DNA from: a virus
Reading direction: 5' to 3' (one strand)
IMG/VR virus record: IMGVR_UViG_3300021960_000568
Span: 1 to 22,446 of that record
DNA: 22,446 nt
Each line of letters starts with the position of its first letter. Within the stretch, counting starts at the first letter, position 1. Positions 15,288-22,446 of the stretch are shown here, piece after piece. The notes beneath the pieces are model-generated. The model was given only the letters and a program-made list of their open reading frames with translations, did not search any database and had not been told where the DNA came from. The translations under genes and the position numbers were made by a program.

Positions 15288-15616
15288 TGCCTACTACAGC
15301 CGCAGCCATTATAGGTAGTGCCCTTCTGAGTGCAGGAAGCTCTGCGGTCCAAGGATCGAAGGCCCGTAGCTCTCAGCGTAGAGTCGCAGCCCAGCGACTA
15401 GAGAACCAGAAACGTATCGCTCGAAAGCAGAGCACACAGGAGCTTGCAAAAATAACTCGTGAGAGACAATCCCAGCAAGATGCCTCTCGATTGGCGAGGG
15501 CAAGTGCTACGTCTGCTTCTGGAAAGTCCTTAGCTCAACGTGGTATTAAAGCCCGACCTCTCGCTAGCTTCAGTGATATTACTCGAACAGTGCTAGACGA
15601 AGGGAACATTGGCTGA
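15287..15616 (+). CDS. Small ejection (internal virion) protein, gp14-like by position
   Basis: The 109-residue product starts at ATG in a TAATG overlap. Residues about 3-22 are Ala/Gly/Ile-rich and hydrophobic (AAAIIGSALLSAGSSAVQG), and the remainder is a basic, Gln/Arg/Ala-rich helix. T7 gp14 likewise has a small hydrophobic Ala/Gly-rich start followed by a Gln/Ala/Lys-rich helix, and the gene occupies the same place ahead of larger ejection proteins. There is no detectable sequence identity from reading alone, so the link is by composition and order. In T7, gp14 forms the outer-membrane part of the DNA-ejection channel. It overlaps the next gene by 8 bases. Confidence 0.66.
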   Translation: MPTTAAAIIGSALLSAGSSAVQGSKARSSQRRVAAQRLENQKRIARKQSTQELAKITRERQSQQDASRLARASATSASGKSLAQRGIKARPLASFSDITRTVLDEGNIG

Positions 15617-16217
15617 GGACTCAAAAGAATCTGTACTACAAGGAGGGTTCCAAACCCCCTTCGATCAGTTATCTGATGGCTTTAAGCTGCCCGGATCTGG
15701 CGAGTCGGCTTTCAATATGGTTAGTGCTCTGCTGCAAGACCAAGCTAACCAGAAGCCTGCCTTATCTGACACTATGGCTAAGCCCTCGTTTAGTCGACTT
15801 CAGCCCCTCGATAAGACCGAAGGTGGATTCGAGCTTAGCTTTGACCCCTCGGTTCTAGCTGCGACAGAGGCCGACGAAGCGGCTGCCATTGCGAAACAAG
15901 AGGCTGCCGACGCAACAAAGTCTGCCGGTCGTAAACTCGTCGCCACGACTGCTGCCGACGCAGCTTTAGGTCTGGGCCTCGGGTTAGCTTCTCTTGAACA
16001 GCAGGAAGACGACGCATTCGAGCAGATGTCCGCTGAGTTCGGTTTGGCTAGTGAGCAGATCCAGCGTAACGCGAATTTAACTCAGGCTGTCCAAGAGACT
16101 GCCGCAGTGAACAATGTACTCCAGCGTATCCGAGCGTTAGAAGCTCGTAAACCGGGGCCTGTTCAACAACAACAATTTCTACGCGACCCAGTGACAGGGG
16201 CTCTTTTAAATGGCTAA
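15609..16217 (+). CDS. Ejection-module protein of unknown function
   Basis: The product has 202 residues and starts at TTG 15609, preceded by AAGGGA four bases upstream and overlapping the previous stop by 8 bases; no better start is seen. Residues 1-75 are low in charge and rich in Ser, Pro and Gly (probably disordered), about 80-115 are Ala/Glu-rich helical, about 115-130 are Ala/Leu/Gly-rich and moderately hydrophobic, and the rest is Gln/Ala/Glu-rich helix ending in a Gln-rich and Pro-containing tail. Together with the preceding protein it could supply the gp14-type function. No enzyme motif is present. It ends in an 8-base overlap with the next gene. Confidence 0.66.
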   Translation: MAEDSKESVLQGGFQTPFDQLSDGFKLPGSGESAFNMVSALLQDQANQKPALSDTMAKPSFSRLQPLDKTEGGFELSFDPSVLAATEADEAAAIAKQEAADATKSAGRKLVATTAADAALGLGLGLASLEQQEDDAFEQMSAEFGLASEQIQRNANLTQAVQETAAVNNVLQRIRALEARKPGPVQQQQFLRDPVTGALLNG

Positions 16218-18114
16218 TGCTTTCTCTGGTGCCGCTGGTGGTTTAAACATCCGTGGGCTTGCCCAGCAACTCGAACAGATAGAGGCAGCTCCTATCCGCA
16301 AGCAGTTGCTACAGGACCAACTCGCCACCTCGAAGGCTAACCAAGATCGTTTGGCCCAATACCAGAAATCGATCCTGTCTGCCAGACAAGGACTCGAAGG
16401 TGCCAAGCAGAGCCCTTTGTACAAAGGTGTGATCGGTGAGTCTGATTTAACGATCGATGACAATGCTTTAGCTAAGTGGAAAAGCTTTCAAGAAGCTCAG
16501 AGGCTGGACGGTGCACTTAGCCAGCTGATCGCTTTACAGGGCGACAAGGTTGACCCTGCCTTCGCTAACGTGGTCCGTCAGAAGTTCATGAATGGTAACG
16601 TCAAGGGTGGGGCTGCGTCACTTGAAAAGCTGACGAATATGTTGGACCCCCTAGAGGCTCAACGTAGAGAGGCTGGGTTCGCTGAAGCCAAGCAGTTCGT
16701 GTCGGACGCTGACGCTAAGGTAGCGACGAGGGAACTCGACAACGTGGTTGGCGATGCTTTATCTGTCGGAGACATAGAAGGTGTCCGAAAGCTAATGGCC
16801 GAGAGCCCAGCGAACTTGAGTTCTAACATGTTCAATCAAGTGATGAACTTTCAGAAGAAGATAGGCGTCCCTGAGCAAGTCCAGTCTAAAGAGCTAAAGG
16901 GAAGGCTCTTACAACACCAGATTAAGATGAATGCTTTTAGCCCTGAGGATTACAACACTGGGCAAGAATACCTCGATGCGTTAAGTAGTGAGCAAGTCGA
17001 GGGGAGAAAGCTAATAAACAACGCAGCTTTCGTTAGCCTCCCAGAGAAAGAAAGGGATAAGTTCTTGGGCGAGATTAAAGAGTCAGGTGCCACGCTTAAG
17101 AGTGAGAAGGCTAGACTTGAGCCTGTGATAGAAGAAAACAATAACTTCGACCAGATATTCTCTGAGTTTGGGGAAAGTTTTTCACCCAAAGATTTTGCAG
17201 ACAGGACCTCAATAAACATGAAGATCATGGGTGTCGAAGGGTTACGATCCGCATTGGGGTCAGACGCCGGAAGATTCGCAGAATGGCTGAAGAATAACCA
17301 GTCTAGGCTTTCTGCTGAGTCCCAGCTAAAAAAAGCAACATCTCTAGAAGTAGATAAAACCCAAGATGAGTTTGAGTCGCAGTTCAAGAACCTCGATTCT
17401 CAAGATACGATGGTTAGCGATGTTATGGGTAGCACACGGCTGGCCCCAAGCGCCGCGATGGTCGGTGCGCTAACAAACTCAGACGCTCCGGGTCTTGGAG
17501 GTGTTCTAGGGACCTCGCCGGGGCTTGTCATCGACTCAGCCGGAGGGAAGGCCCTAGGTTTTTTTAACGCTCGTGGGGACAAAGCTACTGTTGTCCGTAT
17601 GGTCGATGGCTCTCCACAGATACAGCGAGTAGGCGTTGTCACAGATGAAAACGGTCTCCGAGCTTTTGACTTTGCCAACGCAGATTCTGTTGACTTCGAA
17701 GGTATTATCGAGAACGTGAAATCTCCCTCTTTCGACTCGCAGCCCATGGACTCGACTAGTGAGTTCACAAGGGCGATCACTGGGTCTATTTTTTCTTCGG
17801 TAGTTGACAAGAAGAAAGGTTTCAAGAGAAGCCTCAGAGGAGGAGGAACGCCTACATCACACGTATCATCTAAACTACAGAATCTATCAGAAGATGAAGC
17901 CGCTAGGTTAAGCCGCAAGGCCACCGTACTAAACGATAGAGCGGAGAACTTAGATAAGCGTGTATCTATCTGGGAGATATGGAACGAGGATACAACCGAC
18001 AGGGATGTGAGAGAGTCGAACGCGTTGATGAAGGACGCGCTTGAGCTATACTTCGACGCTATGAACTCGGTCTACATCCCAGACGAGATCGCACCCCCTT
18101 TAGACAGCCTGTAA
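16210..18114 (+). CDS. Large ejection protein, gp15-like by position
   Basis: The product has 634 residues and starts at ATG 16210, inside the end of the previous gene, with a G-rich AGGGG about ten bases upstream. It is mostly helical: Gln/Lys/Leu-rich at the N-terminus (about 10-70), then long charged helices, and a more globular part near 400-510 (Gly/Ala/Val rich, with GGKALGFFNARGDKATVVRMVDG), then a basic Gly-rich linker (SLRGGGTP) and a final helix. No catalytic motif is recognised. Size, position between small and very large ejection proteins, and helical nature fit T7 gp15, the part of the channel that crosses the periplasm. That is position-based inference. The next gene starts after four bases. 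Confidence 0.7.
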   Translation: MANAFSGAAGGLNIRGLAQQLEQIEAAPIRKQLLQDQLATSKANQDRLAQYQKSILSARQGLEGAKQSPLYKGVIGESDLTIDDNALAKWKSFQEAQRLDGALSQLIALQGDKVDPAFANVVRQKFMNGNVKGGAASLEKLTNMLDPLEAQRREAGFAEAKQFVSDADAKVATRELDNVVGDALSVGDIEGVRKLMAESPANLSSNMFNQVMNFQKKIGVPEQVQSKELKGRLLQHQIKMNAFSPEDYNTGQEYLDALSSEQVEGRKLINNAAFVSLPEKERDKFLGEIKESGATLKSEKARLEPVIEENNNFDQIFSEFGESFSPKDFADRTSINMKIMGVEGLRSALGSDAGRFAEWLKNNQSRLSAESQLKKATSLEVDKTQDEFESQFKNLDSQDTMVSDVMGSTRLAPSAAMVGALTNSDAPGLGGVLGTSPGLVIDSAGGKALGFFNARGDKATVVRMVDGSPQIQRVGVVTDENGLRAFDFANADSVDFEGIIENVKSPSFDSQPMDSTSEFTRAITGSIFSSVVDKKKGFKRSLRGGGTPTSHVSSKLQNLSEDEAARLSRKATVLNDRAENLDKRVSIWEIWNEDTTDRDVRESNALMKDALELYFDAMNSVYIPDEIAPPLDSL

Positions 18115-18118
18115 CAAT

Positions 18119-21100
18119 ATGCCAGCCGACACCCTTTTAGACAGACAAAGAGAGGTTCAGACGGTACAGGGGGAAGACGGGGTTGTTCAGACTGCAACAT
18201 CTCCTCTAGACCCTGTTGTCGAAGCACCGGAGGTTAAAGGTCTCCCCGGAGTGTCGGGCGTAGAAGAACAAGTCCTTGAGTCCACTGCTCCTGCGACTGG
18301 AGCCTTCGCCCCCGAGACTTTAGCCGAACTCCAAGAAGTAACTAGCGGTAGATCCGGTAGTATCTTCGGGTCCGCTAGGGCTGGATGGAACGAGGGTATC
18401 ATTGGCAGTGTCGTTAACTCGATAAGTGGGTCTCCCCTTAGCGCAGGGGACCTCGACAAGTTCAGAATCGAGATGACATCCTATGCGGACAAGAACCCTG
18501 TTAAGAACTTCATGGGTGAGGTAGCTGGTCGTTGGCTTAGTGATTCTCCTTTAGATATGGTCATAGGTTTTGGTTCCTCCAACCTAGGTAAAGCTGTTTC
18601 GACCTATGCTAACTTACGGAAGTTTCCAGTTGGGGCACAGACAAAAATAGATGATGCGATAAAACTAGCACACAAGGACGACCCTAAACTCGGGAAGCGA
18701 ATCTATATCAACGCTACGGAAGGTCTTCTCACAGGATACTTGTCTGAGGAAATCCTCCAAGGACTCGGGAAAGAAGGTAACGAATCGGATAAGCTCGCGG
18801 CAGCTATCGGAGACGCCATCGCCTCTCCTATATTTAGCGAGGGGCTACGAGCTTTAGTTAAGACAGGCAGTTGGACTTCCAAGAAGTTCGTAAAAGACTT
18901 ATCGAAAGACCTGTCCCCTAAACTCGGCGTCCCCCCTAAGCAACTCGAACCGATCCTTCGAGATAACCTCAAGGATATGGAAGAGATCGCTAAGGCTACC
19001 GAAGAAGGTGTGCATACTGTACCTACGGCAGAAGAGTCTATCGCGAAGGACATTACGGTGCTACAGTCTGAAGTTAAAAGGACAGACCTAGCCGAGAAGA
19101 TCGAGATGGAAAAGTCCTTCCAACAAAAGCTAGCCTCTAGAGAGGGAGTGACTGACCTTGCGGAAAGGAACGCCCTTACTGACCACGCAGCTAAAGTTCA
19201 GCGCAAGGTCGAGCGCATAAGAGACGGTGAGCTTCCTGACTTTGCTAAGAAGATCCCCGAGGGGGAAGTCTTGCTCCGCACAGAAGCAGATGTCGATAAC
19301 GTCTTTAGAAAGCTACTCGACTCTGATGCAAAGAACATGGACGGTCAGGTCGGTATCCTAAAGAACTTGATGAAAGCTCGCGCAGCAGCCACAGGTCACA
19401 GGAGCTTAGATGACTGGCTCGCTAAAGCAAAGCTAATGGCGGGAGGAGGGGACAACGCTAAGACAGTCTTTGGTCAAACTCACACATTGCTCTCTGCACC
19501 TTACAGAGCTACCAGCTTCCGTGAGCTTGTCCACGAGATGGGGCATATCTTCGAATTCGATCTGGATAACCGTACACTTCGTACTGTCGCAAAAGAGTAT
19601 GGCGTAGGGACAGATAACATTTTTACTCGTGATGTGTCGGAAAGGTTTGCTCAAGACTTCGAATCATATGTCAGCGACTTAGCTGGCGGGCGAGACTCGG
19701 AGTTGTCCGGCTCTCTCCGTAAGGCTTTCGACAAGATGCTGAGCTATCTTAAGACGATCTTCACTGGGCTGCCTACCGACCCCATCGACCCAAACATGCG
19801 CGAGGTGTTCGATAATATCTTTGGGGCAGACAAGACAGGCTCACCTATCGGTGACGTCGACGCATTTCGTAAGGCGAGGGTTGCAGTCAAGGCACAGCGT
19901 GGCGGAGAAGAACTATTCTTTACGCCAAAGGAAGGTGAAGACTTCGGTGCGTTGCAAGACGCGAAGGCCGAAGAACTTGTCTCTGATCTAAACAGCGGCG
20001 CAGAGGAGATCGAGTTCTCCGCACTGGCCGACAAGAAGGGTCTAGCCAATAAGGCTTGGAATGCTTTTCGTAAGAAAGCCCCTTCGATCTTTGGTGCTGG
20101 GGTACTGACTCCTCAGTCGTTGTTCTCTGGTCTAGGAGAAACTGGAAAGAAGATATGGGAATCCATGCAGAAAGGTATCCAGCGTGAAGCTGAGTTCCAG
20201 TCGAGGAACGTCGGCCAGATCAACAGCGCCATGGAGGCTACTAAGTTCGATAAGGCCGACTCAGCTAACCTCGCTAAGAAAGGAGAGGTCAACCTTGGGG
20301 ACGGAAAGAAAAGAGACATGTCGGGGCAAGAGGCGTTGGTGCTGAGCATGTACGCCCGGAACAAGAGCGGTAAATACTCAGCTCACGACTCGTTAGTCGA
20401 GAAGGGTTATCAGCCTCAAGGTACAGACGAGGTAATAACTTTCACCCCTGAGCAGGTCAATGAGATGGCCACCGACACTTGGCTTCTTGAGAACGCTGGT
20501 GAATCTGGGGTTAAAGCTGCTGAGATGCTTCGGCTTTCCTTTATCGAGATGGCCGGGAATGAGAGGAACATGCTTTCAAATCGTGGAATTCCCGAAGAAG
20601 ACATCGAGCTGAACGAGGATTACTTCCCTAAGAAGGGCCTCGCTTTAACTCGTAACGAGCTTAAGAAACTTCCTAAGTCTGCCCGAGATGCTATCGCTTC
20701 AGAGGACATCCAGAAGGTCATGGCCAATACAAGGGGCCGTAGCCACAAGCAAGTCCAGAGTGACATGTTCGCCTCACGTTCAGCTAATATACGGAGGAGA
20801 GGAAACTCGACCCTTGTGTTCCAGAACCCCCTCGAATCTTTGATGAAACACTCCGACCAGCAGACTCGCTTTGAGGCTCTGGCTGACGAAGTGGCCTACG
20901 CGAAAGCATGGTCCAACGGGATGGAGGGCGACATCTCGAAGTTCGTTGGTGACGACATTAACAAAGCCATAAGCACATCCTTGGAGACCGTATCTGGTGG
21001 TCGAGGTGGCGACCCTATCGCTGGGAAGATCGCTGGTCAACTGTTCAAAGGTCAGGTCCTCTCTGCGCTATCGTTTAACCTCTCGCCCATAGCGAAGCAG

Positions 21101-22159
21101 ATGCCTTCCTTGGTTACTGGACTTCAGCACCTCGGGTTCTCCCCAAAGGACGGCCCCAGTTTCTTGAAGCAGGCAGCGGATAAAGGCTTGCACGAAGAGA
21201 TGATGGAGCTGTTCCCTACATACCAGATGAGGTACTTATCTGCTGGTCAGAACGCCGACCTCCATGACATCGGGTTAGCTGACTCATTCAACAGCCGTAT
21301 GCTCGGGGGCACTGATCTTTCCGCTGCTGCTGCCCAAGGCCCACTTAAAGGGGTCGAAGCACTAGCCCAGAAAGGGATGGCAGGTGTTCGAGGGGCTGAT
21401 GCAGCGGTAATCCGTAGTCTGTACTTGGGTGCCAAGCAGAAGCTAGACCTCGGTGACGTAGACTTCAAGGACCTAGAGCCTGCCCAGTTGAAACAGATCG
21501 AAGATCAGATGTCGAAGATCATCAACGAGACTCAACCTTCGTACCACCCATTGACTCGCTCAACCTCTCAGTCCAGCTCTAGTATCCTCACTAGGCAGTT
21601 CTCTATGTTTGCTTCCCAACCCATGAAGAACTTTAACCTAATGATGAGGGACCTCCAAGAGTTGTCTCTCGACCCGAACAACCAAGAGCTGAAGGACCGA
21701 GTTAAACGTACAGCTCAGATCATCGCATTGCAAACTGCATTGGTTACTGGGTCAGGCACAACGGCGCTCTTGGCTAAGGACAAGGCACTCGATTTATTCC
21801 GTTCAGACGAAGCGAAAGAGGACCGCGAGAAATACTACGAAGACATGGGGCAGACTTCCCAAAGGTTCTGGCAACAAGCCTTCGCTTCGACCTTCGGTAA
21901 CTTCCCGGTTGGTGGTCAGTTCTTGGGCACCATGCTCCAGAAGATTATCACTGGGGAAGGTTTCGATGCAGAGGCTATGCCTATCGAACTCTACAATGAC
22001 ACGCTCAGGCTCGGAGGTGACGTCAACAAAGTATTAACTGATGACGACGTAACGGCAACCGAGATATCTGAGTCTATCGGTCGGGCATTCAAACTTGCGA
22101 TGTCACCGACCGGATTCCCTTCGGTCTTCAATCAGACTGCGAAGGCGATAGCTCAGTAA
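18119..22159 (+). CDS. Very large ejection protein (gp16-like) with zinc-peptidase-like site
   Basis: The product has 1346 residues. Residues 1-85 are polar and disordered, and about 90-260 are Gly/Ala-rich with amphipathic helices. At 472-476 is HEMGH, followed by Glu508 in ERFAQDFESYV, the order of a gluzincin metallopeptidase (two His plus a distal Glu as zinc ligands and Glu473 as the general base). From about 650 to 1346 the sequence is helical, resembling regions of large multi-domain phage polyvalent proteins, with a Leu/Ser/Ala segment GQLFKGQVLSALSFN near 973, FSMFASQPMKNF near 1160 and a hydrophobic stretch near 1200-1218. In T7, gp16 is 1318 residues and carries a transglycosylase; no such motif is evident here. 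The convergent neighbour overlaps the last 32 bases. The start is ATG four bases after the previous stop. Confidence 0.82.
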   Translation: MPADTLLDRQREVQTVQGEDGVVQTATSPLDPVVEAPEVKGLPGVSGVEEQVLESTAPATGAFAPETLAELQEVTSGRSGSIFGSARAGWNEGIIGSVVNSISGSPLSAGDLDKFRIEMTSYADKNPVKNFMGEVAGRWLSDSPLDMVIGFGSSNLGKAVSTYANLRKFPVGAQTKIDDAIKLAHKDDPKLGKRIYINATEGLLTGYLSEEILQGLGKEGNESDKLAAAIGDAIASPIFSEGLRALVKTGSWTSKKFVKDLSKDLSPKLGVPPKQLEPILRDNLKDMEEIAKATEEGVHTVPTAEESIAKDITVLQSEVKRTDLAEKIEMEKSFQQKLASREGVTDLAERNALTDHAAKVQRKVERIRDGELPDFAKKIPEGEVLLRTEADVDNVFRKLLDSDAKNMDGQVGILKNLMKARAAATGHRSLDDWLAKAKLMAGGGDNAKTVFGQTHTLLSAPYRATSFRELVHEMGHIFEFDLDNRTLRTVAKEYGVGTDNIFTRDVSERFAQDFESYVSDLAGGRDSELSGSLRKAFDKMLSYLKTIFTGLPTDPIDPNMREVFDNIFGADKTGSPIGDVDAFRKARVAVKAQRGGEELFFTPKEGEDFGALQDAKAEELVSDLNSGAEEIEFSALADKKGLANKAWNAFRKKAPSIFGAGVLTPQSLFSGLGETGKKIWESMQKGIQREAEFQSRNVGQINSAMEATKFDKADSANLAKKGEVNLGDGKKRDMSGQEALVLSMYARNKSGKYSAHDSLVEKGYQPQGTDEVITFTPEQVNEMATDTWLLENAGESGVKAAEMLRLSFIEMAGNERNMLSNRGIPEEDIELNEDYFPKKGLALTRNELKKLPKSARDAIASEDIQKVMANTRGRSHKQVQSDMFASRSANIRRRGNSTLVFQNPLESLMKHSDQQTRFEALADEVAYAKAWSNGMEGDISKFVGDDINKAISTSLETVSGGRGGDPIAGKIAGQLFKGQVLSALSFNLSPIAKQMPSLVTGLQHLGFSPKDGPSFLKQAADKGLHEEMMELFPTYQMRYLSAGQNADLHDIGLADSFNSRMLGGTDLSAAAAQGPLKGVEALAQKGMAGVRGADAAVIRSLYLGAKQKLDLGDVDFKDLEPAQLKQIEDQMSKIINETQPSYHPLTRSTSQSSSSILTRQFSMFASQPMKNFNLMMRDLQELSLDPNNQELKDRVKRTAQIIALQTALVTGSGTTALLAKDKALDLFRSDEAKEDREKYYEDMGQTSQRFWQQAFASTFGNFPVGGQFLGTMLQKIITGEGFDAEAMPIELYNDTLRLGGDVNKVLTDDDVTATEISESIGRAFKLAMSPTGFPSVFNQTAKAIAQ

Positions 22160-22446
22160 GAGCCAAGTGATAGATAGCGAGTGCATCGGCCTCGTTGTCA
22201 TCCTTGGGGTTAAACCCACGTTCTCTGGCAGCCTTGATCATCAAGTCTTTACCCGCTGACCCTTTGCCTGTCCATGCTTTCTTGATAGTTCCGACCGGAT
22301 ACCCAGTGTACTCGATCCGGTGCTCATCGCAGAAGGACTGAAGGATCGATATATAGCCACCGTACGCATGCGCCGCATAGGTTGAGCTATGGGACTCGAC
22401 AGATTCATAAGCTACCACGTCGGGTTTTGGTAAGAGCAGCAGCCAC
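22128..22446 (-). CDS. RuvC-like Holliday junction resolvase, 5' end outside window
   Basis: The frame remains open to the right edge, so the start lies beyond it; a GTG at 22418 is internal (Val). The visible 105 residues contain the later RuvC motifs: a strand ending VVAYE (catalytic Glu), a His/Ser-containing helix, the substrate-contact segment KKAWTGKGSAGKDLMI and the C-terminal acidic pair NEADALAIYHLA. The first catalytic Asp is off-window. In the family, a dimer cuts four-way junctions by metal catalysis, which in phages resolves branched replication products before packaging. The gene runs against the structural series and overlaps the large ejection gene by 32 bases tail to tail, with no terminator between. 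It probably belongs to a separate DNA-metabolism unit extending to the right. Confidence 0.88.
   Translation of the reverse strand, partial: WLLLLPKPDVVAYESVESHSSTYAAHAYGGYISILQSFCDEHRIEYTGYPVGTIKKAWTGKGSAGKDLMIKAARERGFNPKDDNEADALAIYHLALTELSPSQSD

Noticed and set aside
17400-17924. A 174-residue open frame on the - strand in the gp15-like gene
   Set aside because: It is a Ser/Arg/Pro-rich shadow of the + strand gene, with no recognisable domain.
1-22446. tRNA genes, CRISPR arrays, insertion sequences, integrase or attachment sites
   Set aside because: No cloverleaf, direct-repeat array, transposase or recombinase signature was found on reading; this was a visual scan without software.

Overview
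The window is a stretch of a tailed-phage genome with a podovirus-type (short-tailed) virion module. It is almost fully coding on the + strand: sixteen genes in one tight, mostly overlapping series, with one partial gene entering on the - strand at the right edge. No integrase, repressor, tRNA, rRNA, IS element or CRISPR array is visible. The host cannot be named from the sequence. The gene set (N4-gp56-type capsid, P22-like portal, T7-like nozzle and ejection proteins, an acetyltransferase-like protein beside the nozzle, a RuvC-like resolvase) resembles environmental podoviruses, but that is inference.

Layout. Left edge (1-1326): the 3' part of a CheY-like receiver-domain gene, two small membrane proteins that could belong to a lysis or envelope set, and an unknown 106-residue protein. 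Head module (1323-7402): large terminase, P22-like portal, a 122-residue protein whose gene starts inside the portal gene in another frame, an acidic scaffold-like protein, an N4-gp56-family major capsid protein, a strong hairpin, and an unknown 155-residue protein. Tail module (7402-15287): an adaptor protein interrupted by a lectin-like (LamG/concanavalin-type) insertion, a long coiled-coil protein, a fibre with a C-terminal S74 self-cleaving chaperone, a 1112-residue nozzle-like protein carrying two more lectin-like domains, and a GNAT-like protein. Ejection module (15287-22159): four consecutive genes placed like T7 gp14/gp15/gp16. The last encodes 1346 residues and holds an HExxH metallopeptidase-like site. 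Right edge: a convergent RuvC-like Holliday-junction resolvase whose 3' end overlaps the ejection gene by 32 bases.

How it works together. Terminase packages DNA through the portal into a shell built by capsid and scaffold proteins. Adaptor, nozzle, coiled-coil protein and fibre form the short tail and host-contact parts. The four ejection proteins would be carried in the capsid and pass into the cell envelope at infection. The RuvC-like enzyme would clear branched DNA before packaging.

The most notable points are: (1) a hairpin after the capsid gene whose loop is an exact 8-base complement of the next gene's ribosome binding site, a possible translation-controlling pseudoknot; (2) a 173-base two-frame coding overlap between the portal and the next gene; (3) an apparent -1 frameshift at the end of the S74 chaperone, where the other frame encodes the canonical C-terminal helix; (4) lectin-like modules in both adaptor and nozzle; (5) a zinc-protease-like site in the largest ejection protein; (6) a phage-borne receiver domain.
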